Assembly (NCBI GenBank): GCA_004295015.1
Contig: SHNE01000017.1
Span: forward strand, 101,819 to 165,818
DNA: 64,000 nucleotides
Direction of reading: 5' to 3'
From: Bacteroidota bacterium
GTDB lineage: Bacteria; Bacteroidota; Bacteroidia; AKYH767-A; 2013-40CM-41-45
The notes under the pieces are model-generated. The model was given only the letters and a program-made list of their open reading frames with translations. It had not been told where the DNA came from and ran no database searches. Position numbers and translations under genes: made by a program. This document shows, piece by piece, positions 37,925-46,864 of the stretch; position 1 is the stretch's first letter, and every line of letters starts with the position of its first letter.

Positions 37925-39174
37925 GGCCACTGATTGTTCATCCTCCTAAGAATAAAATAAACGGTGATGTCAATCTGCCTACGTCTAAGAGTATGGCAAA
38001 CCGTTATCTGATAATTAAAGCTCTCAGCAATAATTTGGATACGGAGTTTATTCCCTCTCAGTCTGAGGACAGCATACTTCTTCACAAACTACTCAATAAT
38101 TTGCATGCAGATATTGATGCAGGGGATGCAGGAACCGTTTATCGTTTTTTGACAGCTTTTCTTTCGTGTAAGCCCGGTGAGTGGAATTTAAGTGGCTCCG
38201 ACAGGATGCTTGAAAGACCCATTGGTCCGCTGGTAAATGCATTAATTCAAGCAGGAGCAAATATTTCATTCTCCGGAAAAACCGGTTACCCTCCATTGAA
38301 AATCCATGGAAAGCCATTAAATGGGGGGCTTGTAAAAATTGATGGGGACTTGAGTTCACAATTTATTACAGCTATTCTCTTAGTTGCACCATACATGGAA
38401 CAAGGCATTAATCTTATCCTGACGTCAAGGCCATCATCTGTTCCTTACATTCAAATGACCATTGAGTTCATGAGAAGACTGGGGATTTCGGTGAATTGGG
38501 AAGGAGACACAATTGTTGTTGAACCGGGAGTGTATAAAGAGAATTCTATTAAGCTTGAATCTGACTGGAGTGCGGCTGCATTTTTTTTCGAATTATGTGC
38601 GCTAAGCAAAGCCGCTTCAATTCAAATCAGAGGATTGTCGGAGGAAAGCATTCAGGGCGATTCCAGGCTGTGGAAAATCATGCAGAACTTTAACGTGGAC
38701 ACTATATTCGGCAATTCCGGCTTGCATATTGAGAAGCTTTTCAGTGGAAATCAGGTGTCAAATTTTTTAATGAACTGTAATGAAATTCCGGATCTTGTTC
38801 CTGCTTTGGTTTGTACTTGTGCGGGTTTAGGAATTGATGCAAGTTTTTCCGGAATCCATACCTTGCTCATTAAAGAGTCGAACAGAATTATTGCTTTGCA
38901 AACAGAATTAAGAAAACTTGGCTTGAAGTCCGATTACGACGCAAAGTCCGACATTCTTCGCATTCATAAGGGTCGATTGAAACCATATAAAGGAACTTTA
39001 AGGACCTATAATGATCATCGCATTGCTATGTCGCTCGCTCCATTAGCGCTTGTATGTGGAGAATTGTCTCTTGATGATGGCTCTGTAGTTGCAAAATCAT
39101 TTCCTTCATATTGGGAGCAATTAACAAAGCTTGGTTTTAATATCGAAGATGTTCAGGTTAAAAGCGAATTCTGA
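37921..39174 (+). CDS. aroA: 3-phosphoshikimate 1-carboxyvinyltransferase (EPSP synthase)
   Basis: This 417-residue protein starts with the EPSP synthase pattern INGDVNLPTSKSMANRYLII and has DAGDAGTVYRFLTAF, GDLSSQFITAILL, and LLIKESNRI then RTYNDHRIAMSLAPLAL. It forms EPSP from shikimate 3-phosphate and phosphoenolpyruvate. It overlaps aroB by four bases, a sign of coupled translation. Its last 17 bases overlap the end of the convergent helix-hairpin-helix gene. Confidence 0.94.
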   Translation: MRPLIVHPPKNKINGDVNLPTSKSMANRYLIIKALSNNLDTEFIPSQSEDSILLHKLLNNLHADIDAGDAGTVYRFLTAFLSCKPGEWNLSGSDRMLERPIGPLVNALIQAGANISFSGKTGYPPLKIHGKPLNGGLVKIDGDLSSQFITAILLVAPYMEQGINLILTSRPSSVPYIQMTIEFMRRLGISVNWEGDTIVVEPGVYKENSIKLESDWSAAAFFFELCALSKAASIQIRGLSEESIQGDSRLWKIMQNFNVDTIFGNSGLHIEKLFSGNQVSNFLMNCNEIPDLVPALVCTCAGLGIDASFSGIHTLLIKESNRIIALQTELRKLGLKSDYDAKSDILRIHKGRLKPYKGTLRTYNDHRIAMSLAPLALVCGELSLDDGSVVAKSFPSYWEQLTKLGFNIEDVQVKSEF

Positions 39175-41191
39175 TCTGAACTTTAATTTCCTTTTTTGCT
39201 TCCTTGATGCCATTCGGAACCTCTGCACTAGGGATTTCTTTTGCGTATCTGGTGTTTGCAAAGCGTAACCATATTTCAAAAAGTCTGCTCATGCGATAAT
39301 GGACATTTATATACATTCTTTCGCCTTTTCCTTGCATTGCCGGAATTGAATAGCTGAATAATACGTCATTTTCATAGGCATAAATTCTTGTGTCATAATC
39401 TTCTGTTTCGAATAGTGCATACCTCAAACCAAACGAAATCGGACTGTTCAAAGGATGGAAAATCAGATCCTGATAAAGCACGAAACCATAAGTATTTTTT
39501 TGATTTGCTTTTTTGTTAAAACTGTTTTCAATCCTGCTTCCCCAGTCCCAGCTATCACTAAGTTTTATCCTTAAGTTCCAACGAAAATTACAGTGTCTGT
39601 TTTTTTCCAGATGATTCAATGTCGCATTTGTTGATGCTGCGTTTTGTTCCTTTGTCTTCGATTTGAAAAGCAGATAGGTTTCAAATGTCCTTTTAGGTTT
39701 CCATTTAAGTTGTATCAGGTATTCATAGCCTGAACTTGGTGCATCAACTCCAAATTTTAACCAGGGAAAAACGAAATAATCTGCATAGGCAGATAAGATC
39801 AGATTTTTAGGAAGCCTTAGCTGAATACCGGAGAATATTCCATTCTCATTTGCTGTCTTTGAATTTTCTGCAAAACCACCGGATTGCAAAGCCTGATAGT
39901 CTGAGTCATAATTTCTCCATGTAAAAGCATAACTCAGTTTTGGGTGGAGGTGGATCAACGATCCAAAGAGAATAGCCGTACCACCATTCAGACTCCGGGA
40001 AATTTCGGCAAATGAACTTATGTTCTTATACAGGTAGGATCCGTTGATACCATAATTTAAATTTTCTGAACCTCTAAACTCGAACTGATTGTAAAGGGCC
40101 TTTTCTTTTTCTATTGGTTTGGAGAACTTTGTCAGATAAGCTATAGAACCCAATTTCAACGCTCCAAATGACTTGTCGATTTTAGTTCCGATGATTGTCT
40201 CCTTTACACTTTTTCGATCTTCAAGTTCTGCCTCTGTTCTATGATAACCGGAGCTTTGTAATGAGCTTACTGTTTCCCTGTCTTCAACAATTTGAAGATT
40301 CCCGTCTTTTCGGTGTGATGAGTAGAAGAAATCAGAATTCCAGTTCTTTATGGTAGTGCTCAAACAAATTCCCCTCAGATAATTGTTTTCATCCACAGAA
40401 GTATAGGGCTTAATTGCTCCTCCGGTTTTTTGTATTGCCAACACTTCCGAACTTTTCCCAAATCCCATTCCTGACCACATCACCAATCCCTGTCCATGTT
40501 GTACAGAATAGTCTCCTAAGCTGACCTGTCTTAAGAAGGATCTTGATTTAATTATCAGGTGTCCGGAGTAGAAGTCAAATCCCTTGCTGACCGAATTCTG
40601 AAAAAAATATTCTCCGGGGTCTTTTTCTGCTGTAAGTCCTAACCTTATGCGATCTGCTAATTGATACTTATATCGGAGGTAAAGTTTTTCGGGAGTTCCC
40701 GGATAAGATTGCTCATCTGTTTCCTTAGTCAGATATTTTTGATAACGAAACATGATCGTACTTTGTCCTTCCTTAATAATATTTCGAACAGAAATGTTTT
40801 TTTGTCCGGCGCTCTGTCCGATGCTTAGCATTGGCTTGATTGTTCTGATGTTATCAGCATTAAATCCATCTACTACCTGAAGCTCTTCTAAGGCAATAAA
40901 ATGGCCATAGTTTTGTCTGTGTTTTAGGATTGCTTGAATTTGAAATTCATTCAGGTAGGGGAATGATCGTAACTCAAGTTCAGAGGCGGAGTTTAATTTA
41001 AGTGGCGAATGACTGAATTGTTCTATGGCCTCGAATTGTGTATAATCTTCCTGACTTTGTTCGTTTTTTTCAATTTCATTTTCCAAAATGGATTCTGATT
41101 TTTTCAGCACGTCTTGCATCACATCAAATTGCGCTCTGCATACTGCCGGGATAATGATGAAGAGGAGAAGAATTGTAAAAACATGTTTCAT
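39158..41191 (-). CDS. Helix-hairpin-helix (ComEA-like) protein with a predicted outer-membrane barrel
   Basis: This 677-residue protein has a signal peptide (about 1-20, AVCRAQ). An N-terminal region of about residues 55-120 holds two helix-hairpin-helix units: LNSASELELRSFPYLNEFQI, KHRQNYGHF and VVDGFNADNIRTIKPML. The remaining 550 residues are rich in alternating hydrophobic and aromatic strands such as YQDLIFHPLNSPISFGLRYA, consistent with a beta barrel, and end in an aromatic residue (IRIRF). ComEA-like motifs usually bind DNA, but here they may bind protein or wall. It lies one base from the PorV-like gene on the same strand, so the two probably work together. Function is not established. 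Confidence 0.8.
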   Translation of the reverse strand: MKHVFTILLLFIIIPAVCRAQFDVMQDVLKKSESILENEIEKNEQSQEDYTQFEAIEQFSHSPLKLNSASELELRSFPYLNEFQIQAILKHRQNYGHFIALEELQVVDGFNADNIRTIKPMLSIGQSAGQKNISVRNIIKEGQSTIMFRYQKYLTKETDEQSYPGTPEKLYLRYKYQLADRIRLGLTAEKDPGEYFFQNSVSKGFDFYSGHLIIKSRSFLRQVSLGDYSVQHGQGLVMWSGMGFGKSSEVLAIQKTGGAIKPYTSVDENNYLRGICLSTTIKNWNSDFFYSSHRKDGNLQIVEDRETVSSLQSSGYHRTEAELEDRKSVKETIIGTKIDKSFGALKLGSIAYLTKFSKPIEKEKALYNQFEFRGSENLNYGINGSYLYKNISSFAEISRSLNGGTAILFGSLIHLHPKLSYAFTWRNYDSDYQALQSGGFAENSKTANENGIFSGIQLRLPKNLILSAYADYFVFPWLKFGVDAPSSGYEYLIQLKWKPKRTFETYLLFKSKTKEQNAASTNATLNHLEKNRHCNFRWNLRIKLSDSWDWGSRIENSFNKKANQKNTYGFVLYQDLIFHPLNSPISFGLRYALFETEDYDTRIYAYENDVLFSYSIPAMQGKGERMYINVHYRMSRLFEIWLRFANTRYAKEIPSAEVPNGIKEAKKEIKVQIRIRF

Positions 41192-41192
41192 T

Positions 41193-42002
41193 TTATCGAA
41201 ACTTTTGTTGAATACTGATTCCGGGGCTGAAGCCTAAATAGCTTTGTGCACTCATACTAAAGTCGATCCGTGTGTTTTTCCAAACCAGACCTGCCCCAAA
41301 GGACGGACGGAATGGATGGCTGCTAAATCCTGTCCTAAACTGAAATTGTTCAATAGGGATATACTCAATACCTGCAGAATAGGAGGCAGCTTGTTCTGAT
41401 TCTTTTATTACCTGAGTATAAACTATTGCTTTAGCAGAGAGGCTAATACTGCTTCCAATTCGGAGTACTGAAGGCAGGTCAGTGCTAAGGCTATTGTTCC
41501 ATTTTGATTTTGTAGGGTTTGAAATGGATGCTCCAAGAATGAAACCCTGCAAAGGACTTGCCGATAAACCGAGTGTGGCTGACCAGACCGACATAGCTAA
41601 ATCTGTTTCTGACGAATAGAATTTGTTTCTTCTTTCAATTTGAGCACCTAAATTTAATTTTGTAGAAATTCTAAGCCCATAAGACAGCATGACGGACTGG
41701 TCATAAAAGTACTTTGTGCCATTGCGGGCATAATGGATTGCTGCTGCCTGCGAGTTTTTTATCGGAAGAATAAATGAACAACTCATGGAGTTCAAACCGG
41801 GGATACTGAAAACGCTTTCGAAGCCTGCCGAAATCATCGTGTTTCTGACTGCAGTATTTTGTGCTGGATTTTGTGAAACCGAATGTGCATCTGCCAATAT
41901 AACTCCGGCACCTGAGAGGCCTGAACTTCTTGCTGAATAGAGTGTTTGCCCAAAGATGTCGAAACTTGACAGAAAGAAAATTGTAATGAGAGTTATTTTC
42001 AT
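41193..42002 (-). CDS. PorV/FadL-like outer-membrane barrel protein
   Basis: This 269-residue protein has a signal peptide (MKITLITIFFLSSFDIFGQ) and then YSARSSGLSGAGVILADAHS and VSQNPA, the N-terminal pattern of the PorV/PorQ/FadL-like barrels of Bacteroidota. The rest consists of beta strands ending IQQKFR. PorV shuttles T9SS cargo; this copy is shorter than PorV and more like small uncharacterised members. I chose ATG 42002 as it opens the signal peptide. A near-consensus -7 box (TATTTTCG, minus strand, 42024-42017) lies just upstream. It is paired with the helix-hairpin-helix barrel gene. Confidence 0.72.
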   Translation of the reverse strand: MKITLITIFFLSSFDIFGQTLYSARSSGLSGAGVILADAHSVSQNPAQNTAVRNTMISAGFESVFSIPGLNSMSCSFILPIKNSQAAAIHYARNGTKYFYDQSVMLSYGLRISTKLNLGAQIERRNKFYSSETDLAMSVWSATLGLSASPLQGFILGASISNPTKSKWNNSLSTDLPSVLRIGSSISLSAKAIVYTQVIKESEQAASYSAGIEYIPIEQFQFRTGFSSHPFRPSFGAGLVWKNTRIDFSMSAQSYLGFSPGISIQQKFR

Positions 42003-42080
42003 GGTAATTGTGTCCACGAAAATAGATTTCTCTATCCGGATTTATAACTCCATATATGCAGGAAAAATTATGAAGGGTAG

Positions 42081-42117
42081 AAAAATAAAAAAAACTCATC
42101 AATTTAGTTGATGAGTT
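42081..42117 (-). terminator. Terminator after the T9SS type A cargo gene
   Basis: AACTCATCAA (42093-42102) pairs with TTGATGAGTT (42108-42117) around a five-base loop. On the minus strand it is followed by a T-rich run (plus-strand A-run 42085-42094). It separates the cargo gene from the downstream PorV-like gene. Confidence 0.88.
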
Positions 42118-42139
42118 CTTTTGAATTTGTGTTATAAAA

Positions 42140-43627
42140 TTATCTGCCGGAAATGATGACCCCGCCTTTATTCAAAGAAGAGCTTTTTGCCTTGTAAAAG
42201 TATAAACCACCGGAAATGGAATTCAAAGAGATGATTTCCATTGAATTCATAATCGTTTTTTGCAAAATTAATTTACCGCTGGCTTCGAAGAGGCTAAATT
42301 CAAATGGAAGAGCTGCATCAGTTTCAATTACCAGAGAAGAATTGTTGTAAGATTGTTTGACTTTGAAATTTATCGCTGATTTGTTGGTCTCATCAATGCT
42401 TGTTGAAACTCCTGTAATGTTGACGTCTCGGCAAATCTCGTTTCCGAGCGCATCAGATATACAAACGGTATATGTTCCTGAGGCCAGGTTATCGATTTTT
42501 GTGCCGCTTATTGTTCCTGCATCCGGAGTTATTTTGATCTGATATCCCGGTACTCCGCCAATTGCAGTTAGTTCCACCGATCCGTCCATGCATCCTGAGC
42601 AGCTGATTCCTGAAACAGAAAAGTTTGCATTGAACAATTTGTAATAGTAAGATGAGTTTCTGGAGAATGTTTCAGTAACATTAGTTCCTTCATGAGAATA
42701 AAAGCCTGAAATCAGATTTTTATCATTGTATTGAAAATACTTGTGTTCGAAGACCCATGATTGCGAGCTGCCAAGTGTTTGTCTTCCATGCACCTCAGCC
42801 GGCATATCAAACGAATTGTATAAATAGTCTATTGTGTATTCATATTCAATTTCAGTTTCAATATAATTTGTATCCTGATCAGAGTATTGGTATGAAATAA
42901 AATCCCTGTTGATTTTACGGGCAATTTTACCGGATGTATTGTAGGTATAGCTTACAGCTTGTGATAACAGGTAATGTGGAGAAAGGTAGAAAAAAACAGA
43001 GTCAGTAGTTTTTGAAGAACCTGCTGCATTGTAAGAATGTGATTTAAGACTAATTGTATCCCATTGTGAACCATTCCAACTTTTGCTGAGCACGTTTACC
43101 GGCAAAGAATTTATATTGTATTCAAAAATTAGTTGGTTAGTTGGATTCCAGTTACCTCCAAGCTGAATGTAGTCGGTTATAATACTATCCTTTGATTGTT
43201 GAGATAGAAGGTGCTCTTTTTTTGTATTTGCGACCCAATTGCCTGCGTTGAATTGATAACTTATCTCGCTTAGCAAATTTCCTGTTCCATCATAGATCAT
43301 TTCTCTTTTTATCTGCGGAATAAAAATGCTTCCATCCCAGATAAATTTTATGTATTCAGAAAGATTACCTGCGAGGTCATAATAAAACGATTCGGTCCTG
43401 TCATTAATCCAATTAGCACCATCCCATTTTCTTTTTGATTTGGCAGTGATCACTCCATTATTATCGATGCTGTCAATTTCCTGAACATTTAAAGTCCATG
43501 GACCTAATGAGTCGTTAGCGACTTCAATATTTTTTACGTTAACAGAATCAACAGAAGAGTAGGAGGGCAGACCGCTTATGAGTAGCATGCAGAGAAGAAG
43601 AAAGCTGCGATTTAAAATTGTCATCAT
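42140..43627 (-). CDS. Secreted protein with YD-like repeats, SprB-like repeat and T9SS type A sorting domain
   Basis: This 495-residue protein has a signal peptide (about 1-25). A middle region has repeated W-N/D-G and Y-D/N-x-x-G units (YYDLAGNLSEYIKFIWDG, MIYDGTGNLLSEISY, YNAAGSSKTT) resembling YD repeats. One SprB-type repeat follows around residues 340-400 (VSGISCSGCMDGSVELTAIG). The last 75 residues resemble a type A T9SS C-terminal sorting domain (FSLFEASGKLILQKTI, LNSISGGLYFYKAKSS, GGVIISGR). It is predicted to be exported by type IX secretion and attached to the surface. The precise function is unknown. Confidence 0.82.
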   Translation of the reverse strand: MMTILNRSFLLLCMLLISGLPSYSSVDSVNVKNIEVANDSLGPWTLNVQEIDSIDNNGVITAKSKRKWDGANWINDRTESFYYDLAGNLSEYIKFIWDGSIFIPQIKREMIYDGTGNLLSEISYQFNAGNWVANTKKEHLLSQQSKDSIITDYIQLGGNWNPTNQLIFEYNINSLPVNVLSKSWNGSQWDTISLKSHSYNAAGSSKTTDSVFFYLSPHYLLSQAVSYTYNTSGKIARKINRDFISYQYSDQDTNYIETEIEYEYTIDYLYNSFDMPAEVHGRQTLGSSQSWVFEHKYFQYNDKNLISGFYSHEGTNVTETFSRNSSYYYKLFNANFSVSGISCSGCMDGSVELTAIGGVPGYQIKITPDAGTISGTKIDNLASGTYTVCISDALGNEICRDVNITGVSTSIDETNKSAINFKVKQSYNNSSLVIETDAALPFEFSLFEASGKLILQKTIMNSMEIISLNSISGGLYFYKAKSSSLNKGGVIISGR

Positions 43628-43771
43628 ATATTTTGTATGAAAGACAATTATATCCCCTCAACTTGGTGAACACCGCTTTTATTTGGTAAACGTCAGGAAT
43701 ATGTTGATTAATATGCCTTCAAAAAGGCAGAATGCTAGTGTTGACAGACATTTAAAAGGCAATAAAAAGCA

Positions 43772-44266
43772 TTATCCTGAAATATCATCATTGCTTTTAT
43801 TCACTTTGTCCTTCAGTTTTTCTTTAAAAACGGACACACGGTCCAAAACAATACTGTTTGAAGAACCTATAATTTGCGCAGCCAAAATACCGGCATTTTG
43901 TGCTGCATTTAAAGCTACTGTTGCAACAGGTACACCATTTGGCATTTGTAAAATGGAAAGTACTGAATCCCAACCGTCAATTGAATTTGTCGATTTAATG
44001 GGTACTCCAATAACCGGAAGAGGGGTTAATGATGCAACCATACCGGGAAGGTGAGCTGCGCCACCGGCACCGGCGATAATAACTTTCAACCCTCTGTCAA
44101 CAGCATTCTTAGCATATTCATACATCCGCTCTGGCGTACGGTGGGCTGAAACAATGGAGATCTCATAGGGTATTTGCAGTTCGTTCAAAATTTTTGCTGC
44201 CTCATTCATTACAGCCAGATCACTCTGACTACCCATTATAATTCCAACCTGTGTAAGTTTGCTCAT
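43772..44266 (-). CDS. purE: N5-carboxyaminoimidazole ribonucleotide mutase
   Basis: This 164-residue protein has the class I PurE motifs GIIMGSQSDLAVMNEAA near the start, SAHRTPERMYEYA with the catalytic histidine, and IAGAGGAAHLPGMVASLTPL. It moves the carboxyl group of N5-CAIR to give CAIR in purine synthesis. It lies 42 bases downstream of purK on the same strand, and the two catalyse consecutive steps. Confidence 0.95.
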   Translation of the reverse strand: MSKLTQVGIIMGSQSDLAVMNEAAKILNELQIPYEISIVSAHRTPERMYEYAKNAVDRGLKVIIAGAGGAAHLPGMVASLTPLPVIGVPIKSTNSIDGWDSVLSILQMPNGVPVATVALNAAQNAGILAAQIIGSSNSIVLDRVSVFKEKLKDKVNKSNDDISG

Positions 44267-44308
44267 GATACGTGGATTATAATTTATACTGATTGTGATG
44301 TGACTTGA

Positions 44309-45463
44309 TTAAAGTTCGTCACCTGAAACTACTTTTATAATTTTTTTAATTTGAATCGCTTTGATTTTTGCTTCTTCTAAAGTATCGGCAATCACTGTGA
44401 TATGACCCATTTTTCTGAATGGTTTGGTGAATTTTTTACCGTACAAATGAACATAGGCTCCTTCAATTCCCATTACCTCTTTGAGTCCTTCGTAAACCGC
44501 AATTCCGCTGTGGTCTTGTTCACCCAATAAATTGAGCATGACCGAAGCTTTATTCATTTTGGTACTGCCAAGGGGAAGACCTAGAATTGCACGCAGATGT
44601 TGATCGTACTGCGAGCTGATATTTGCTTCTATGGTTTGGTGTCCACTATTATGGGGTCTTGGTGCAATTTCATTTACAAGGATATTCCCGTCTTTTGTGA
44701 TAAACATTTCTACGGCAAGTACGCCTACTATTTGCAATTCATTGGCGACTTTTAATGCGACCTCTTTTGCTTCGTTTTCAATTGCAGGGGCTAAACTGCT
44801 GGGAGAGTAAAGATACTCAACCAGGTTTGCTTCCTTATTGAAATCCATATCAACAGCGGGATAAACAGCAGTTTCACCTTTCCGGTTTCTTGCAACAATT
44901 ACAGAAATTTCTCTTTCAAAATCGATGAGTTTTTCGATGATGCATGGCGCATTTAAAGCTGAAGTAATGTCTGATAGTTTATTCAGTTTCATAACACCTC
45001 GTCCGTCATAGCCTCCCTTTCTTGCTTTTTGCATGCATGGAAACATAGCAGTATAACGACCGATATGTTCGATAGAATCAATAAGGTGAAATTCAGCAGT
45101 TGGTATACCGTGTGTTCTGAAAAATACTTTTTGAGATCCTTTGTCCTGCACAAGGGATATAATCCGGGCCTGAGGGAATACACCTACTCCTTCCTTTTCT
45201 AAAAGAGCTAATGCATCAGCGTTAACATGCTCAATCTCAATGGTGAGAATATCAGAATTCTTCCCGAAATTATAAACGGTGTCAAAATCCTTAAATGATC
45301 CTTCGACGAAATCATCAGTCAGGTATCTGCAAGGAGCATCAGGATCAGGATCCAGAACACTTGCTGAAATGTTGTAATCTGTCGCTTTTTGCAACAACAT
45401 GCGGCCTAGCTGACCGCCACCAAGAATTCCAAGCCTGAGCTTATCGTAAAAGTGAGCCTTCAT
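44309..45463 (-). CDS. purK: N5-carboxyaminoimidazole ribonucleotide synthase
   Basis: The reading from ATG 45463 gives 384 residues in the ATP-grasp family. It shows LRLGILGGGQLGRMLLQKA at the start, QKARKGGYDGRGVMKL, IIEKLIDFEREISVIVARN and VNEIAPRPHNSGHQTIEA. It carboxylates AIR with bicarbonate and ATP. The frame is open to 45532, but the added residues lack the family pattern, and 45463 fits the usual start just before the glycine-rich loop. It is divergent from hpt, another purine gene. Confidence 0.94.
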   Translation of the reverse strand: MKAHFYDKLRLGILGGGQLGRMLLQKATDYNISASVLDPDPDAPCRYLTDDFVEGSFKDFDTVYNFGKNSDILTIEIEHVNADALALLEKEGVGVFPQARIISLVQDKGSQKVFFRTHGIPTAEFHLIDSIEHIGRYTAMFPCMQKARKGGYDGRGVMKLNKLSDITSALNAPCIIEKLIDFEREISVIVARNRKGETAVYPAVDMDFNKEANLVEYLYSPSSLAPAIENEAKEVALKVANELQIVGVLAVEMFITKDGNILVNEIAPRPHNSGHQTIEANISSQYDQHLRAILGLPLGSTKMNKASVMLNLLGEQDHSGIAVYEGLKEVMGIEGAYVHLYGKKFTKPFRKMGHITVIADTLEEAKIKAIQIKKIIKVVSGDEL

Positions 45464-45525
45464 TCGGTCTGCAAAATACTCAATAGTTTTTCTTCTGAAA
45501 ATTCCGATAAATATATCCCATTTGA

Positions 45526-45556
45526 TTGGCAAGCCCGTTCTTAAATCTTACTTTTG
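45526..45556 (+). promoter_or_regulatory. Promoter of hpt
   Basis: TTG at 45526-45528 (just after a TTTG) is followed after 20 bases by TACTTTTG (45549-45556), a full TAnnTTTG match. The ATG lies 18 bases downstream. Confidence 0.55.
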
Positions 45557-45574
45557 CGCAACTTTATATAAATT

Positions 45575-46111
45575 ATGGAGCGGATAACCATTAAAGATAA
45601 GACCTTTGCCATAAATATTCCTGAGTCGAAGATTCAGGCCAGGATAATTGAACTGGCAGGGGAGATCAATACTGATATGCGTGGAAAATCTCCTGTGTTT
45701 CTTTGCGTGCTGAATGGAGCATTCCTCTTTGCTGCAGACGTTTTTAAAAACCTCGATATAGAATGTGAGATAAGCTTCTTGAGGGTCTCGTCTTATGAAG
45801 GAACCGCTTCAACAGGCCATATAAAAAATCTTGTTGGTATATCTGCAAGTTTGAAGGATCGCCATGTGGTGATTCTTGAAGACATTGTTGACACAGGTGA
45901 TACTGCGATCTATTTGCTTCAGGAGATTAAAAAGCACCAACCCAAAGAAATTCGTTTTGCGAGCTTGTTGTTCAAACCAAAAGCATTAAGACATGAAGTG
46001 AAGTTGGATTATGTAGGCTTTGAAGTACCCAATGATTTTTTGGTTGGTTATGGATTAGATTACGATGGTTTGGGTAGAAATTTGCGTGATATATATAAGC
46101 TTGCCGAGTAA
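45575..46111 (+). CDS. hpt: Hypoxanthine phosphoribosyltransferase
   Basis: This 178-residue protein has the PRPP-binding loop VVILEDIVDTGDTAIYLLQ, FLCVLNGAFLFAADV near the N-terminus and SFLRVSSYEGTAS for the flexible loop. It salvages hypoxanthine (and probably guanine) to the nucleotide. It starts a plus-strand group with adk and obg, and is divergent from purK, so both purine synthesis and salvage meet here. Confidence 0.93.
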   Translation: MERITIKDKTFAINIPESKIQARIIELAGEINTDMRGKSPVFLCVLNGAFLFAADVFKNLDIECEISFLRVSSYEGTASTGHIKNLVGISASLKDRHVVILEDIVDTGDTAIYLLQEIKKHQPKEIRFASLLFKPKALRHEVKLDYVGFEVPNDFLVGYGLDYDGLGRNLRDIYKLAE

Positions 46112-46215
46112 TTCTTGTGATTGAAAGAACGTGCTTGGGAATCAATTCCCTATATTGGTCACTTGTCATTGTAGATTAAGGTAAATAGTGCGAAATTTAA
46201 ATTCCATTTTTGTCT

Positions 46216-46788
46216 ATGTTAAATATTGTTTTGTTTGGTCCTCCGGGAGCAGGAAAAGGAACACAGTCGACAAACCTGATTGAGAAATATCAATTGGTTC
46301 ATTTGTCTACAGGAGATATTTTGCGTTCAGAAGTTGCCAACAAAACTTCTCTGGGCCTGGAAGCCAAAAAACTAATGGATCAGGGTTTATTGGTTCCTGA
46401 TGATGTGGTCATAAGAATGATTGAGGCAAGAGTGGATGCCAATAGAAATGCCAAGGGATTTATTTTCGATGGATTTCCAAGAACAACCAAGCAGGCTGAA
46501 GCATTGGATGAATTACTAAAAAAGAAGCATACTTCAATTACGATGATGCTTGCTTTGGAAGTTGACGACGCAGAATTAATAACGCGTCTGCTTAACAGAG
46601 GGAAAGACTCCGGCAGGCCCGATGATCAGAATAAGGAAGTAATTAGCAAGAGAATTATGGAGTATAATTCAAAAACAGCGCCATTGAAAAATTATTATAC
46701 GGAACAGGGAAAGTTTCATGGTGTTAAAGGCGTTGGAACTATTGAGGAGATTTTTGATCGCCTTACCGGTGTAATTGAAATGTACTGA
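46216..46788 (+). CDS. adk: Adenylate kinase
   Basis: The reading from ATG 46216 gives 190 residues with P-loop GPPGAGKGTQS at residues 8-18, HLSTGDILRSEVA for the AMP site and IFDGFPRTTKQAEAL. The lid is short and contains no zinc cysteines (RLLNRGKDSGRPDDQ), as in the short-lid form of the enzyme. It balances AMP, ADP and ATP. A TTG two codons upstream (46210) is also in frame but less likely. Confidence 0.96.
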   Translation: MLNIVLFGPPGAGKGTQSTNLIEKYQLVHLSTGDILRSEVANKTSLGLEAKKLMDQGLLVPDDVVIRMIEARVDANRNAKGFIFDGFPRTTKQAEALDELLKKKHTSITMMLALEVDDAELITRLLNRGKDSGRPDDQNKEVISKRIMEYNSKTAPLKNYYTEQGKFHGVKGVGTIEEIFDRLTGVIEMY

Positions 46789-46864
46789 AATTCCATAACA
46801 AATTTTTTACCGAATGGATTTCGGAATTAACTAATAATATACAAGGACCTTCAGGGTTAAATTC

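Noticed and set aside
43683..44054. Plus-strand open frame over purE
   Set aside because: It lies antisense to purE with no recognisable protein features; a shadow frame.
46137..46150. Perfect inverted repeat GGGAAT-CA-ATTCCC between hpt and adk
   Set aside because: Too short, with a two-base loop and no T-run; it could be an operator but nothing supports one.
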